From assembly GCA_913777465.1 (NCBI GenBank), contig CAJYRQ010000085.1, positions 1-64,000 on the forward strand: a stretch of 64,000 nucleotides of DNA. The letters are read 5' to 3'. Each line of letters opens with the position of its first letter. The first letter of the stretch is position 1. The stretch is from an uncultured Chryseobacterium sp. (GTDB taxonomy: Bacteria; Bacteroidota; Bacteroidia; Flavobacteriales; Weeksellaceae). Below, in pieces: positions 18,008 to 27,639 of the stretch. Under the pieces are notes generated by a model. It searched no databases and was not told the origin of the DNA. It saw only the letters and a program-made list of their open reading frames with translations. Position numbers and translations under genes: made by a program.

Positions 18008-20719
18008 ATGAAGAAAATCTATTCAATTATTTGTTTAATAATTCTTGCTGTATTTCAGGCACAGATTGTAAATATTCCAGATCCTGTTTTTAAGGCAAAA
18101 CTACTGGCCGCAAACAATACAAACGGATTTGCACTAGACAACGCAGGTAACAGTATAAGAATTGATACCAACTACGATGGCAATATCCAGTTATCAGAAG
18201 CACAAAGTGTAGCAACATTATACATGTCAAACAATTCAATTGTAGATATGACAGGTATCAACTCTTTTACCAATTTAAAAACATTAGGTATCAGCTATAA
18301 TAAGTATACCAATTTAACCCTAAATCTTCCTCAATTAGAATCTTTAAATACCTGGTCGGATTATCTGACCTCTATTGACATTTCTTCTTGTCCAAAATTA
18401 AAAACTTTATATTTAGGCTTCAATGCAGCCAATCTGGTTGTTAACAGTAATTCTGTAACCTATTTAAATCTTATAGGAACCAACAATCTTCTGACGGCAA
18501 ATCTTCAAGGACTTCCTGCGTTAAAAGAGCTGCTTATACAAAATGGTCCCGGTATTCAAACCGTAAATGGATCTAATATGTCCAATCTCGAAGAAGCATT
18601 CATTTCTTATACCCCCTTTTTATCGAATATCAATTTTACAGGATCGCCACAATTTAAAAAGCTAACTCTGCTTACTACCGGCCTTCCTGTTCTTGATCTC
18701 ACAAATTACACAACTCTTCAATATGTAAATGGTCAGGCCAATTCTTTTTCCAATGTAATTCTGGATGGCTGCAGCTCGCTTATCAGCGTAGGTTTATCAT
18801 TCAACAATATTTCTAACATAAGTCTAACCGGTGCTTCTGCATTAACAAATTTATATTTAATCAACAACAACCTTTCCTCTTTGGTGGTAAACAATCATCC
18901 TAATCTTCAGAATATCAATGTATCAAATAATCAAATTTCATCTTTGAGTTTAAATAATTTACCGGAACTTCAAAATCTCGATGTCACATCCAATCAGTTG
19001 TCAACTCTTGATTTTTCCACCTCCGTAAACCTCAAAAAAGTCATTTGTTCCAACAATCATCTGACTAATCTTAATCTTAGTATGCTGCCTAATCTTTTAA
19101 GGCTGGATTGTGATTATAATGCTATCATCAATCTCGATTTATCCAATAATCCTGATCTTACAAATATTAAATGTGATAATAATCCCGATCTTGAGCAGGT
19201 TTTATTAAAAAACCAGGCTATGAATTATGTTTCTTCAACAGTTCTTTTTCCTAATCCTAAGCTTCAGAATATATGCTGTGATGATTTTGAAATGAATCAA
19301 TTTGCAAACTACGTAGCATCACAGGGTAATCCCAATACAAATGTTAACAGTTACTGCTATTTCACTCCGGGTAATTCCAAATATACGTTCAGTGGAAATA
19401 TAAAATATGACAGCAATAACAACGGTTGTGATGTAAATGACCTTAGCAGAGCATTTCAGAAATTTAATATTACCAATGGAACAGTCTCCGGCAGCATTAT
19501 GGCCAATAATTCGGGGAATTATTCGGTTTCTGTTCCGGCCGGAATTCATACTGTAACTCCGATCCTGGAAAACCCGGCTTATTTTAATATTTCACCTTCT
19601 GCTTTTACGGCCAACTTTCCAACACAGACAAGTCCTCTTACGCAAAACTTTTGCTTAACGGCAAACGGAACCCACAACGATCTTGAGGCGGTAATTGTTC
19701 CGCTTACGGCGGCCCGGCCCGGTTTTAACGCGACTTATAAAATCGTTTATAAAAATAAAGGGACCAGCCCACAGTCCGGAACGGTTTCATTTAATTATAA
19801 TGACAATCTAACTGATTATTTATCTTCAACGGCAACCCCCAATTCACAATCTACCGGATTATTGAACTGGAATTTTGCCAATCTGCTTCCTTTTGAAACC
19901 CGAGAAATTACAGTAACTTTAAAATTAAATACCCCGACGCAAATTCCAGCGGTGAATGGTGGCGATATTTTACATCATACGATACAGGTAAACGGTGCTG
20001 CTGATGATACGCCTTTAGACAATACATTTACATTGAATCAGACGGTTGTGAATTCTTTTGATCCGAATGACAAAACCTGTTTGGAGGGAACTACAATTTC
20101 ACAGATAAAAGTCGGGGACTACGTTCATTATCTGATTCGGTTTGAAAATACAGGAACGGCAAATGCACAAAACATTATAATAAAAGACGTTATTGACGCT
20201 TCCAAATATAATGTATCCAGTCTGATCCCGCTGAATGCAAGCCACAACTTCGTTACGAGGACAACGAATCCGAATGTGGTAGAATTTATTTTTGAAAACA
20301 TTCAGCTGCCTTTCGATGATGCAAATAATGACGGGTATGTTTCATTTAAAATCAAAACAAAATCTACACTGAATCTTGGAGATAGCTTTAGCAATTTAGC
20401 AAAAATTTATTTCGATTATAATGCGCCGATTACCACCAATACTTATACGACAACCATTCAGAACGTACTGGCTGCTGAAGAAACCGGTAAAGAAACCGGC
20501 AACATTGCCATTTATCCGAATCCGGCAAAAGACGTCCTGAATATTCAATCCAAAAATAAAATTGTAAAAGCTGAAATCTATGATGCTTCGGGAAGGGTTA
20601 TGATGGCTGTTCCGGTTAAAGGAAACACTGTTGGTGTTTCCGAGCTTGCCAAAGGAAATTATATCATCAAATTATCGACAAAGGATCAAACATTCAGTCA
20701 GAAATTTATTAAAAACTAA
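18008..20719 (+). CDS. Secreted leucine-rich-repeat protein with T9SS sorting domain
   Basis: A 903-residue cell-surface or released protein. Signal peptide MKKIYSIICLIILAVFQAQ; residues about 20-440 are leucine-rich repeats (LSNNPDLTNIKCDNNPDLEQ and many similar); about 455-545 carry an Asn-rich beta domain (YDSNNNGCDVND); about 545-800 hold the conserved DUF11-like/repeat region common in flavobacterial cargo (DPNDKTCLEG, YLIRFENTGTANAQNI, YFDYNAPITTNT). The last ~75 residues (IAIYPNPAKDVLNI ... KGNYIIKLSTKDQTFSQKFIKN) are a type A T9SS C-terminal signal, so it leaves the cell by type IX secretion. I choose ATG 18008 for the signal peptide over a TTG four codons earlier. Binding partner unknown. 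Confidence 0.9.
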   Translation: MKKIYSIICLIILAVFQAQIVNIPDPVFKAKLLAANNTNGFALDNAGNSIRIDTNYDGNIQLSEAQSVATLYMSNNSIVDMTGINSFTNLKTLGISYNKYTNLTLNLPQLESLNTWSDYLTSIDISSCPKLKTLYLGFNAANLVVNSNSVTYLNLIGTNNLLTANLQGLPALKELLIQNGPGIQTVNGSNMSNLEEAFISYTPFLSNINFTGSPQFKKLTLLTTGLPVLDLTNYTTLQYVNGQANSFSNVILDGCSSLISVGLSFNNISNISLTGASALTNLYLINNNLSSLVVNNHPNLQNINVSNNQISSLSLNNLPELQNLDVTSNQLSTLDFSTSVNLKKVICSNNHLTNLNLSMLPNLLRLDCDYNAIINLDLSNNPDLTNIKCDNNPDLEQVLLKNQAMNYVSSTVLFPNPKLQNICCDDFEMNQFANYVASQGNPNTNVNSYCYFTPGNSKYTFSGNIKYDSNNNGCDVNDLSRAFQKFNITNGTVSGSIMANNSGNYSVSVPAGIHTVTPILENPAYFNISPSAFTANFPTQTSPLTQNFCLTANGTHNDLEAVIVPLTAARPGFNATYKIVYKNKGTSPQSGTVSFNYNDNLTDYLSSTATPNSQSTGLLNWNFANLLPFETREITVTLKLNTPTQIPAVNGGDILHHTIQVNGAADDTPLDNTFTLNQTVVNSFDPNDKTCLEGTTISQIKVGDYVHYLIRFENTGTANAQNIIIKDVIDASKYNVSSLIPLNASHNFVTRTTNPNVVEFIFENIQLPFDDANNDGYVSFKIKTKSTLNLGDSFSNLAKIYFDYNAPITTNTYTTTIQNVLAAEETGKETGNIAIYPNPAKDVLNIQSKNKIVKAEIYDASGRVMMAVPVKGNTVGVSELAKGNYIIKLSTKDQTFSQKFIKN

Positions 20720-20740
20720 ATTTAATTGTTATCATAAGCA

Positions 20741-20771
20741 AGACTGTCTTTCGTAAGGCAGTCTTTTTTTA
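20741..20771 (+). terminator. Terminator after the LRR protein gene
   Basis: AGACTG / CAGTCT stem (6 bp, extendable) with TTTCGTAAGG-type loop followed by a run of seven T. 21 nt after the stop codon. Confidence 0.85.
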
Positions 20772-20813
20772 TCAAAAATAATTACAGTCATAAAACAGAC
20801 GTTTTTTTTCATG

Positions 20814-20821
20814 TATCTTTA
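20814..20821 (+). promoter_or_regulatory. Probable -7 element of the MgtC/SapB gene
   Basis: TATCTTTA matches TAnnTTTG in seven of eight positions, 23 nt before the ATG. Confidence 0.45.
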
Positions 20822-20844
20822 GGTAAGAAGTAAAGATTTTAACA

Positions 20845-21489
20845 ATGGAATTTCTAAATGATCATTCGATTCAGAACGAATTGCTGCTTATTTTCATTTC
20901 CGTAGTTCTCGGAATCCTTATCGGTGCAGAACGCGAATACCGGAACAAATCGGCGGGGCTGCGTACGTTTATCCTGATTTGTTTCGGTTCCTGCCTTTTT
21001 ACCGTTCTGTCGATCAAAATCGGTGTTGATGATCCCGACCGGATTGCCGCCAACATCATTACCGGCATCGGTTTTTTGGGGGCCGGGGTTATTTTTAAAG
21101 GCGATAATAAAATCGACGGAATCACCACGGCAACAACGATCTGGGCAACGGCTTCCATCGGGATGGCCGTGGGTTCCGGCTATGTTTACCTTGCCGTACT
21201 GGGAACTCTCCTAGTGCTGGTGATTTTAAGTTCACTCACCTTTTTTGAAAAGCTCATTGACCGCGAACATAAAATCCGCGAATATAGAATAACGGTTTCC
21301 AATCATCATGATCTTGCGCATTGTGAAACAATTTTCAAGAAACATCATCTGCGGTTCATGGTTTCAAAACAGAAATACGACGAGGGAAAAATTACCACCG
21401 CATGGATTATTGTCGGAAAAAATGTGTACCATCAGGCGTTAACTGAAAGCTTAATGAAAGATGAAAGAATCATCAGCTATGAATTTTAG
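20845..21489 (+). CDS. MgtC/SapB-family inner-membrane protein
   Basis: A 214-residue membrane protein. The first 135 residues hold four or five transmembrane helices with the family motif GAEREYRNKSAGLRTF and the glycine-rich IITGIGFLGAGVIFKGDNKIDGITTATTIW segment; the C-terminal 75 residues are soluble and resemble the ACT-like tail of MgtC proteins. MgtC relatives affect magnesium limitation survival, membrane potential and ATP synthase activity in pathogens; whether this one does is unknown. It stands alone between a terminator and a repeat-filled gap. Confidence 0.9.
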   Translation: MEFLNDHSIQNELLLIFISVVLGILIGAEREYRNKSAGLRTFILICFGSCLFTVLSIKIGVDDPDRIAANIITGIGFLGAGVIFKGDNKIDGITTATTIWATASIGMAVGSGYVYLAVLGTLLVLVILSSLTFFEKLIDREHKIREYRITVSNHHDLAHCETIFKKHHLRFMVSKQKYDEGKITTAWIIVGKNVYHQALTESLMKDERIISYEF

Positions 21490-21545
21490 GCCTTGTTTCT
21501 GTCTACAGATGCATGCAGATTATGTTCGGTCAAAATGAGTATGAT

Positions 21546-21872
21546 TAGATTTTAAACCACAAATTTACACGGATTTTCACAGATGATTGTGCCTGTTTTA
21601 ATGTTACCTCTCCTTTGTCCATCCCGTAGGGATCTCAACATAGTATATAGGGCACCGCCTGGAAAAGATTGATATGGATTCCCCGGATAGCGTGGCTTCG
21701 ACTCCGCTCACAGCCACCGGAAAGACGTTCCTTAAAATCATTGGGCTATAAAAATCTTTGATTTTAAAAACTTTTGTGTGCTTTTGTTAGCATAAACAAG
21801 TAATTTTTTTAGCAGTATGAATGTCTTTTGATCCTTTTGACTTCGTCGAACCTCCGGTTTGTGGTTAAAATT
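21546..21872 (+). repeat. ~330-bp composite intergenic repeat, copy A
   Basis: Begins AACCACAAATTTACACGGAT, continues with CTCCTTTGTCCATCCCGTAG, GCGTGGCTTCGACTCCGCTC, and ends with GGTTAAAATTTCCG. It is followed directly by copy B in the same direction and matches 2821-3155 in inverse orientation. No conserved frame. The 56-bp stretch before it (21490-21545) has nothing recognisable. Confidence 0.8.
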
Positions 21873-21888
21873 TCCGTTTATTTTTAAC

Positions 21889-22215
21889 CGCAGATTTACA
21901 CGGATCTGCACAGAGGTTTGCGCATATTTATTGCATTAAACTGAATTAAATAAAAAGATTAACCTCTCCCTTTGTCCATCCCGTAGGGATCTCAACATCG
22001 GTTGGAGCATCGCCCGGAAAAAATTGGAAAGGAGTTCTTTGACAGCGTGGCTTCGACTCCGCTCAGCCATCGGAGAGCCGTTCTTTAGAATCATGGAGGC
22101 TATAAAAATCTTTGATTTTTTGAAGCTTTTGTGCTCATTTGGCATGAAACATTTAACTTTTTAAAACGTATCAATGTCTTTTGAACCTTTTGTGGTGAAA
22201 TTTTTCCTTTCATTT
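21889..22215 (+). repeat. ~330-bp composite intergenic repeat, copy B
   Basis: Same block order as copy A, starting TTTTTAACCGCAGATTTACA, then GCGCATATTTATTGCATT, CTCCCTTTGTCCATCCCGTA, GCGTGGCTTCGACTCCGCTC, CTTTTGAACC and GAAATTTTTCC. The period between copies A and B is about 343-350 bp. It ends just upstream of the S46 peptidase gene, so its end may contribute to that promoter. Confidence 0.8.
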
Positions 22216-22270
22216 TTAACAAAAGTTTAAACCTGAAATTTTCTTCGTAAATTGGGACAAAATTTTGATT

Positions 22271-24409
22271 ATGACAAAAAAGATACTCTTATCTGTATTT
22301 CTTTTGCCGGCTGTAATGACGTTTGCACAGCAATACGGCGGAATGTGGATTCCGACAGAGCTTAATGAAAAGGAGATGAAAGATTTAGGAATGAAGATTT
22401 CTGCCAAAGATATTTTCAATCCGCAGAAGCCCAGCATCAAGGATGCCGTGGTGCAGTTCAACGGCGGATGTACGGCCGAAATTATTTCGCCGAAAGGCCT
22501 TCTGCTGACCAACCACCACTGCGGGTACGGGCAGATCCAGGCGCATTCCACCGTTGAAAACGACCTTCTGTCCAACGGATTCTGGGCTAAAAACATGACG
22601 GGTGAACTGTCGAATCCGGGACTAACCGTAGATTTTATTGTCGACATCAAAGAAGTAACCCCTCAGATCCTGCAGGGAACGGATAATCTTCAGGAGCCGG
22701 AACTGGCCAAACAGATTGCCAAAAATATCGAGGTTTATAAAAACGCCCAGAAAACCGAGCCGTATCAGTCGATTTCCGTAAAGTCCATGTACTATGGGAA
22801 TAAATTTTATGCGTACACGATAGAAACCTTCAAAGACATCCGTCTGGTAGGGGCACCTCCGCAGAGCATCGGGAAATTCGGTTCCGATACCGACAACTGG
22901 GTGTGGCCAAGACATACCGGGGATTTCTCTATGTTCAGGATTTATGCCGATAAGAACAACAAGCCGGCGGAATATTCCAAAGACAACGTACCGTATGTTC
23001 CTAAGCACTACCTTCCGGTTTCCATCAAGGATAAAAATGAAAACGATTTCACCTTTGTTTTCGGATTCCCGGGCAGAACCACGGAATACCTTCCGGCCAT
23101 TGCCGTTGAGAAGATCATGACGGAGATTGATCCTGCCAGAATTGCAGTACGTGATGTAGCATTAAAAACATTGGATGAAAAAATGCGTACCGATGCGGCC
23201 ACACGCATACAGTATGCTTCAAAATATGCTTCGGTAGCCAACTACTGGAAAAAGTGGATCGGCGAAGTGGAAGGATTGAAAAAATCCAATGCCGTACAGA
23301 AAAAAGTAATGTACGAAGGGACGCTCGCAGCAAAAAATCCGGAGATCAAATCCACGATCGACCAGATGAACAGGCTGTATGCCGAGCAGGCGCCTTATGC
23401 CTTAAACAATGCCTATTATTCTGAGACTGTCAGAAATGCGGAAACGTTGATGCTGGCCAACCTGTACTACGGGTATATTACCGCAGTAGAAGCCGGAAGA
23501 GCCGACGAAAAAAGCACAGCGGCCTTCAAAAACAGGCTGACTTCTTTTTACAAAGATTACAACGCGGAGCTGGATGCTAAAGTAACGGCCAAACTGCTGG
23601 CCCTTTATGCCAGCAAAACGGCACCGCAATTCCTGCCGGCCGGGTTTGATCAGTATAAAAATGAAGCTGAAAATATCAGGACCATCGAGGATATTTCCAA
23701 AAACTCGGTGATCACAGGAAGAAGCGATGTGAATGGTGCTTCATTGAGCAAAGACATCAACAAGGCATTCTCGAATCAGGACAAGCTGATCAAAGCCATT
23801 AAAAAAGATCCGGCTTACCAGCTGTATCTGTCGATGAGAGACACGTATATGACCAAAGCGGATCCTCAGTTTACGGCTTTGCAGACGAAGATCGATGCCC
23901 TGCAGAAAACGTATATGGCCCAGCAGATTAAAACCGATAAGGACCGCAAGTTTTTCCCGGATGCCAATTCTACCCTTCGGGTAGCCTACGGAAAAGTGAA
24001 AGGTTCTTCGCCCAGAGATGCCGTTTCGTACAATTACCAGACGCACCTGGCGGGGGTAATGGAAAAATATGTTCCGGGAGATTACGAATTCGATGTTCCG
24101 AAAAAGCTGATCGACCTTTACAGCAAAAAAGATTTCGGCATGTATAAAGATAAAACGGGTGACGTTCCGGTAGGATTTACCGCAACCAACCACACCACTG
24201 GCGGAAACTCAGGAAGCCCGGCGCTGGATGCTTACGGAAACCTCGTTGGATTGAACTTCGACCGTCAGTGGGAAGGTACGATGAGCGACATCAATTACGA
24301 TCCGCGATTCAGCCGGAACATCATGGTGGATACCAAGTACATTCTTTTCATCATCGATAAATTTGCCGATTCCAAATGGCTGGTGGATGAAATGAAGATT
24401 GTAAAGTAA
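22271..24409 (+). CDS. S46-family dipeptidyl-peptidase (DPP11-like by specificity residue)
   Basis: A 712-residue secreted serine exopeptidase that removes dipeptides from peptide N-termini in the periplasm, feeding amino-acid catabolism. Signal peptide MTKKILLSVFLLPAVMTFAQ, then the family start QQYGGMWIPTEL. The catalytic His lies in LLTNHHCGYGQIQAHST and the nucleophile is Ser about 647 in GGNSGSPALD. Eighteen residues after that Ser is Arg about 665 (NFDRQWEG), the same spacing as Ser655 to Arg673 in P. gingivalis DPP11, where Arg selects Asp/Glu at P1; DPP7 has Gly there. So acidic specificity is likely (inference). Start at ATG 22271 fits the signal peptide. Confidence 0.92.
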   Translation: MTKKILLSVFLLPAVMTFAQQYGGMWIPTELNEKEMKDLGMKISAKDIFNPQKPSIKDAVVQFNGGCTAEIISPKGLLLTNHHCGYGQIQAHSTVENDLLSNGFWAKNMTGELSNPGLTVDFIVDIKEVTPQILQGTDNLQEPELAKQIAKNIEVYKNAQKTEPYQSISVKSMYYGNKFYAYTIETFKDIRLVGAPPQSIGKFGSDTDNWVWPRHTGDFSMFRIYADKNNKPAEYSKDNVPYVPKHYLPVSIKDKNENDFTFVFGFPGRTTEYLPAIAVEKIMTEIDPARIAVRDVALKTLDEKMRTDAATRIQYASKYASVANYWKKWIGEVEGLKKSNAVQKKVMYEGTLAAKNPEIKSTIDQMNRLYAEQAPYALNNAYYSETVRNAETLMLANLYYGYITAVEAGRADEKSTAAFKNRLTSFYKDYNAELDAKVTAKLLALYASKTAPQFLPAGFDQYKNEAENIRTIEDISKNSVITGRSDVNGASLSKDINKAFSNQDKLIKAIKKDPAYQLYLSMRDTYMTKADPQFTALQTKIDALQKTYMAQQIKTDKDRKFFPDANSTLRVAYGKVKGSSPRDAVSYNYQTHLAGVMEKYVPGDYEFDVPKKLIDLYSKKDFGMYKDKTGDVPVGFTATNHTTGGNSGSPALDAYGNLVGLNFDRQWEGTMSDINYDPRFSRNIMVDTKYILFIIDKFADSKWLVDEMKIVK

Positions 24410-24454
24410 ACATTGCAGAGAACGGGTTAAAACCTGTTCCTGTTCCTATTGATG

Positions 24455-24490
24455 AAAAAGCCGTCTCACAATATTGTAAGACGGCTTTTT
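24455..24490. terminator. Bidirectional terminator between the S46 and M16 peptidase genes
   Basis: AAAAAGCCGTCT / AGACGGCTTTTT hairpin with A run on one side and T run on the other, placed between two convergent genes (stops at 24409 and 24493). Confidence 0.9.
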
Positions 24491-24492
24491 TA

Positions 24493-27369
24493 TTAATGTC
24501 CGAAGATATCCTTCAAACTTACTTCTTTAAACGTTCCCATTTGGTCGACGGCTTCCCGGTTCAGGTTTTCTTTTTTACCGATAATGGCGGTATTGAAATC
24601 AACCGGTTTGATATAATTGTTATAAAAAGCTTTCAAATCCCCGAATTTCAGGCTTTTGATCTGATGATAGATATCTTTCCTGAAATCATGGTGGATGTTC
24701 AGTTTCCTCAGCCGTAAGGTATTGAAGAAAATATTGGTTCTTGTTATCCGTTGGGAAGCGATCTGCTTCAGGGCTGAATTCCTTGCATTTTCAAACTGTA
24801 CCGGCACCTCCGGCAGCTCGGCCATCAGTTCCGTCATCGTATCCACGGCAATCTGAAGCTTGTCCGGCTGTGTTCCCACATAAGTCGTGATGTAATCCGG
24901 ATGGTTGAGTTCCGAATTGGCAGCGTAAGAAACATACGCAGAATATGCCAGGCTCTTGCTCTCACGGATTTCCTGGAAAACAATCGACGACAGCCCGCGG
25001 CCGAAATATTCGTTGAAGACATTGATTTTCCCGAAGTTCTCCGGATTCACATCTTTCCCCTTTCCCACTTTGCTCATTTCCATCTGCACCATATCATAAT
25101 TGGTAAAGTAGACATTTCCTCCCGTCGCAGACTCAGGATACTTCCTCGGTTCAGGAATCTGAAGCGTTTCCGGCTCCGTATATTTACCGATATAAGCAGT
25201 GAAAGTCTCTGAATTCCTTCCGTAGAAAAAGATCTCATACGGAAAGCTGAACAGTTTTTTCATCCGGTCGGTAAACACTTCAACACGGCTGCTTTCCAGC
25301 TCTTCTTTTGAAATCACATCTGTAAAGCGCGAAAATGCTCCCAACTTTGTATAGTTTGTCAGGGCCGTCATAATCCGGCCTTTGTCCTTCTTCATCGCGG
25401 CCCGGTTTTCCAGCACGGTCTGCACAAAATCCTTGTAAATTTCCTGATCGGGCTGTACGTTTTCCATCCAATGCCGGAGCAGTGCAATTCCCGCCTCGAT
25501 ATTTTCTTCCAGTCCGGTTAATGAAATCATAAGCTGATCGTTGGTGGTCTTGAAATCATTGGTAATACCGATCTTGAAGAATTCTTTCTTCAGCTCTTCG
25601 GGAGCATACCGGTCGGTTCCCAGGTATTGCAGCACCTGCGTGGAAACTCCCAGATCCCGGTCGTTATCGCTCCCAAAAGGGAAAATAAAATGGACCTGGG
25701 CAATATCGTTGTATCTGTTTTTAACAAAGCTGATTTTCTTGCCTTTAACAGAATCGGTTTTAATTTCTTTCTGGTAATCGATAAATTCAGGCTGAATATC
25801 TTCCGTTTTTTCTGCCAGGATTTCTTTCAGGAACTCCGATTGGGCCTCGCGGTTTATTTTAATCGGTGTGATGCCCGGATTTTCTACCCTGATCAGTTTC
25901 TCGTTAATGCCTTTTTCCTTATAAACAATGACATAATTATCTTTAAAAAATTCATTGGCAAAAGCCACCACCTCTTCTTTTGTGAACCGTGCATAGTCAT
26001 CCAGCTCGTTAAGCTCCTGTTCCCACGTCCTGCCTTTGATGTAGGTATCGTAAAGATTGGTGGCGAGTCCGTCCGCTGTTTCCAGGGACTTCATTCGTTG
26101 TAATCTGAAATCGTTAATGATGGCAGGAAGCATCCAGTCCGGGAACTCCCCTTTTTTCACCAGCTCCACCTGCTCCAGTACCAGTTCCTTCGCTTTATCC
26201 AAGGTCTGGGTTTCCTTCGGAACGGCAACAATGGAAAAGTAGCCGTACTGTTTCAGCCCTACCGAATAAGCCTGCCCCCAAAGCAGTTTCTGGGTCTGGT
26301 TGATATTTAAATCCAATAATCCCGCTTCTCCCCTGTTGCTTAAAATATTGGCAACAATATCGGCTAATATCGCTTCTCGGCTTCCGTAGCTCTCCGTTCT
26401 CCAGGCCAGCTGAACACGGGGGGTTGTCGGACTTTTTACCGTTCTTATTACAATTCCGGCAATCGGCTGTTCAACAACAGGAGTTTTCTCCGGCAGTTCC
26501 CGGTACGGAATTGTTCCGAAATACTGATCTATCAACTGAATGGTATCCTCAAAATCGAGATCACCTACCAGCACCATTGCATAATTATTGGGAACATAAT
26601 ACTCATCAAAATATTTGTGAATGGCCTTCATGGAAGGATTTTTCAGGTGTTCCGCCTTTCCGAGAGTGGTTTGCTGCCCGTTGGCATGCGTCGGAAAAAG
26701 GGCATCCATCATTTCGTACTGCACCAGCCTCGAATCATTATCCTGCGCCCTGTTGAATTCCTCGTACACGGATTCCAGCTCCGTGTGGAAAAGACGCAAC
26801 GTCAGTTCCGAAAAGCGCTCGTTTTCGATCTTCAGCCACTTCTCCAGTTCATTGTTCGGAACGTTATTTTTGTAAACGGTTTCGTCGAACCAGGTATGGG
26901 CATTGGTACCCGTGGCGCCCAGCGAAGAAATCGCCTTGTCATATTCATTCGCAATGGCATACTGGCTCGCTTCCTGGGAAATTTCATCGATTTGACGGTA
27001 AATGTCTTTCTTTTTCTCCGGATCGTGTTCCGCTTTATGGGCTTCATATAAATCTGAAATCCGGTTCAGCAGTTCGCTTTCCTTTTCCCAGTTTTGGGTT
27101 CCGAGTCTTGAAGTTCCTTTGAACATCATGTGCTCCAGGTAATGCGCCAGCCCGGTATTATCGGCCGGATCGTTATTGCTTCCCGTTCTTACGGGGATGT
27201 AAGTCTGTATCCTTGGTGCATCCGTGTTGCGGGCCAGGAAAACCTTTAATCCGTTTTTTAAAGTATAGATCCTTACTTTATTTTCATCATGGCAAACCGT
27301 TATATATTCGTAGTTGTTTTTATCTGTATGAATTTCTTCCTTAAATCTTTTCTCGATCATAAATTTCAT
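24493..27369 (-). CDS. M16-family zinc metallopeptidase (insulinase/PreP-like, two-repeat)
   Basis: A 958-residue peptidase with two M16 halves in one chain. The inverted zinc site HYLEH is at residues 76-80 in GLAHYLEHMMFKGT, with the third ligand Glu in ESVYEEFNRAQDN around 206. The second half (about 500-950) has the R/Y-type M16 C domain (e.g. ...FGRGLSSIVFQEIRESKSLAYSA). No signal peptide is visible, so it may be cytoplasmic or exported by another route; many Bacteroidota homologues are annotated as insulinase-family. It probably degrades short peptides. Start at 27369 is preferred; a second in-frame ATG three codons later is possible. A perfect -7 element lies 28 nt upstream. Confidence 0.9.
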   Translation of the reverse strand: MKFMIEKRFKEEIHTDKNNYEYITVCHDENKVRIYTLKNGLKVFLARNTDAPRIQTYIPVRTGSNNDPADNTGLAHYLEHMMFKGTSRLGTQNWEKESELLNRISDLYEAHKAEHDPEKKKDIYRQIDEISQEASQYAIANEYDKAISSLGATGTNAHTWFDETVYKNNVPNNELEKWLKIENERFSELTLRLFHTELESVYEEFNRAQDNDSRLVQYEMMDALFPTHANGQQTTLGKAEHLKNPSMKAIHKYFDEYYVPNNYAMVLVGDLDFEDTIQLIDQYFGTIPYRELPEKTPVVEQPIAGIVIRTVKSPTTPRVQLAWRTESYGSREAILADIVANILSNRGEAGLLDLNINQTQKLLWGQAYSVGLKQYGYFSIVAVPKETQTLDKAKELVLEQVELVKKGEFPDWMLPAIINDFRLQRMKSLETADGLATNLYDTYIKGRTWEQELNELDDYARFTKEEVVAFANEFFKDNYVIVYKEKGINEKLIRVENPGITPIKINREAQSEFLKEILAEKTEDIQPEFIDYQKEIKTDSVKGKKISFVKNRYNDIAQVHFIFPFGSDNDRDLGVSTQVLQYLGTDRYAPEELKKEFFKIGITNDFKTTNDQLMISLTGLEENIEAGIALLRHWMENVQPDQEIYKDFVQTVLENRAAMKKDKGRIMTALTNYTKLGAFSRFTDVISKEELESSRVEVFTDRMKKLFSFPYEIFFYGRNSETFTAYIGKYTEPETLQIPEPRKYPESATGGNVYFTNYDMVQMEMSKVGKGKDVNPENFGKINVFNEYFGRGLSSIVFQEIRESKSLAYSAYVSYAANSELNHPDYITTYVGTQPDKLQIAVDTMTELMAELPEVPVQFENARNSALKQIASQRITRTNIFFNTLRLRKLNIHHDFRKDIYHQIKSLKFGDLKAFYNNYIKPVDFNTAIIGKKENLNREAVDQMGTFKEVSLKDIFGH

Positions 27370-27397
27370 TTTTCACCCTTACAATTCAGAGTGGCTA

Positions 27398-27405
27398 CAA
27401 AGGTA
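27398..27405 (-). promoter_or_regulatory. -7 element of the M16 peptidase gene
   Basis: Minus strand TACCTTTG, perfect TAnnTTTG match, 28 nt ahead of the ATG at 27369. Confidence 0.6.
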
Positions 27406-27608
27406 AGCAATCGTGAAGGAAGAATGCTTAATTTCCTTATTATTACGTCTATAGTTTTGATTTATATTAAAATTAAACCAGGCTATTCCATACGGCAGGA
27501 GAAGCCCGAAAAACAAATACGCTGAACAACCTGTTAAGAAATCCCGGCAACGGAAGCCCTCCATTTTTTCTTATTCATTTTCTTCCCCTGAATCCGGAAT
27601 AAATTCTA

Positions 27609-27616
27609 TAAGTTTG
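27609..27616 (+). promoter_or_regulatory. -7 element of the response-regulator gene
   Basis: TAAGTTTG, perfect TAnnTTTG match, 23 nt before the ATG at 27640. The 270-bp gap upstream to the M16 gene has no frame I can support. Confidence 0.55.
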
Positions 27617-27639
27617 TACCGGTTTTACAAAATCGCACC

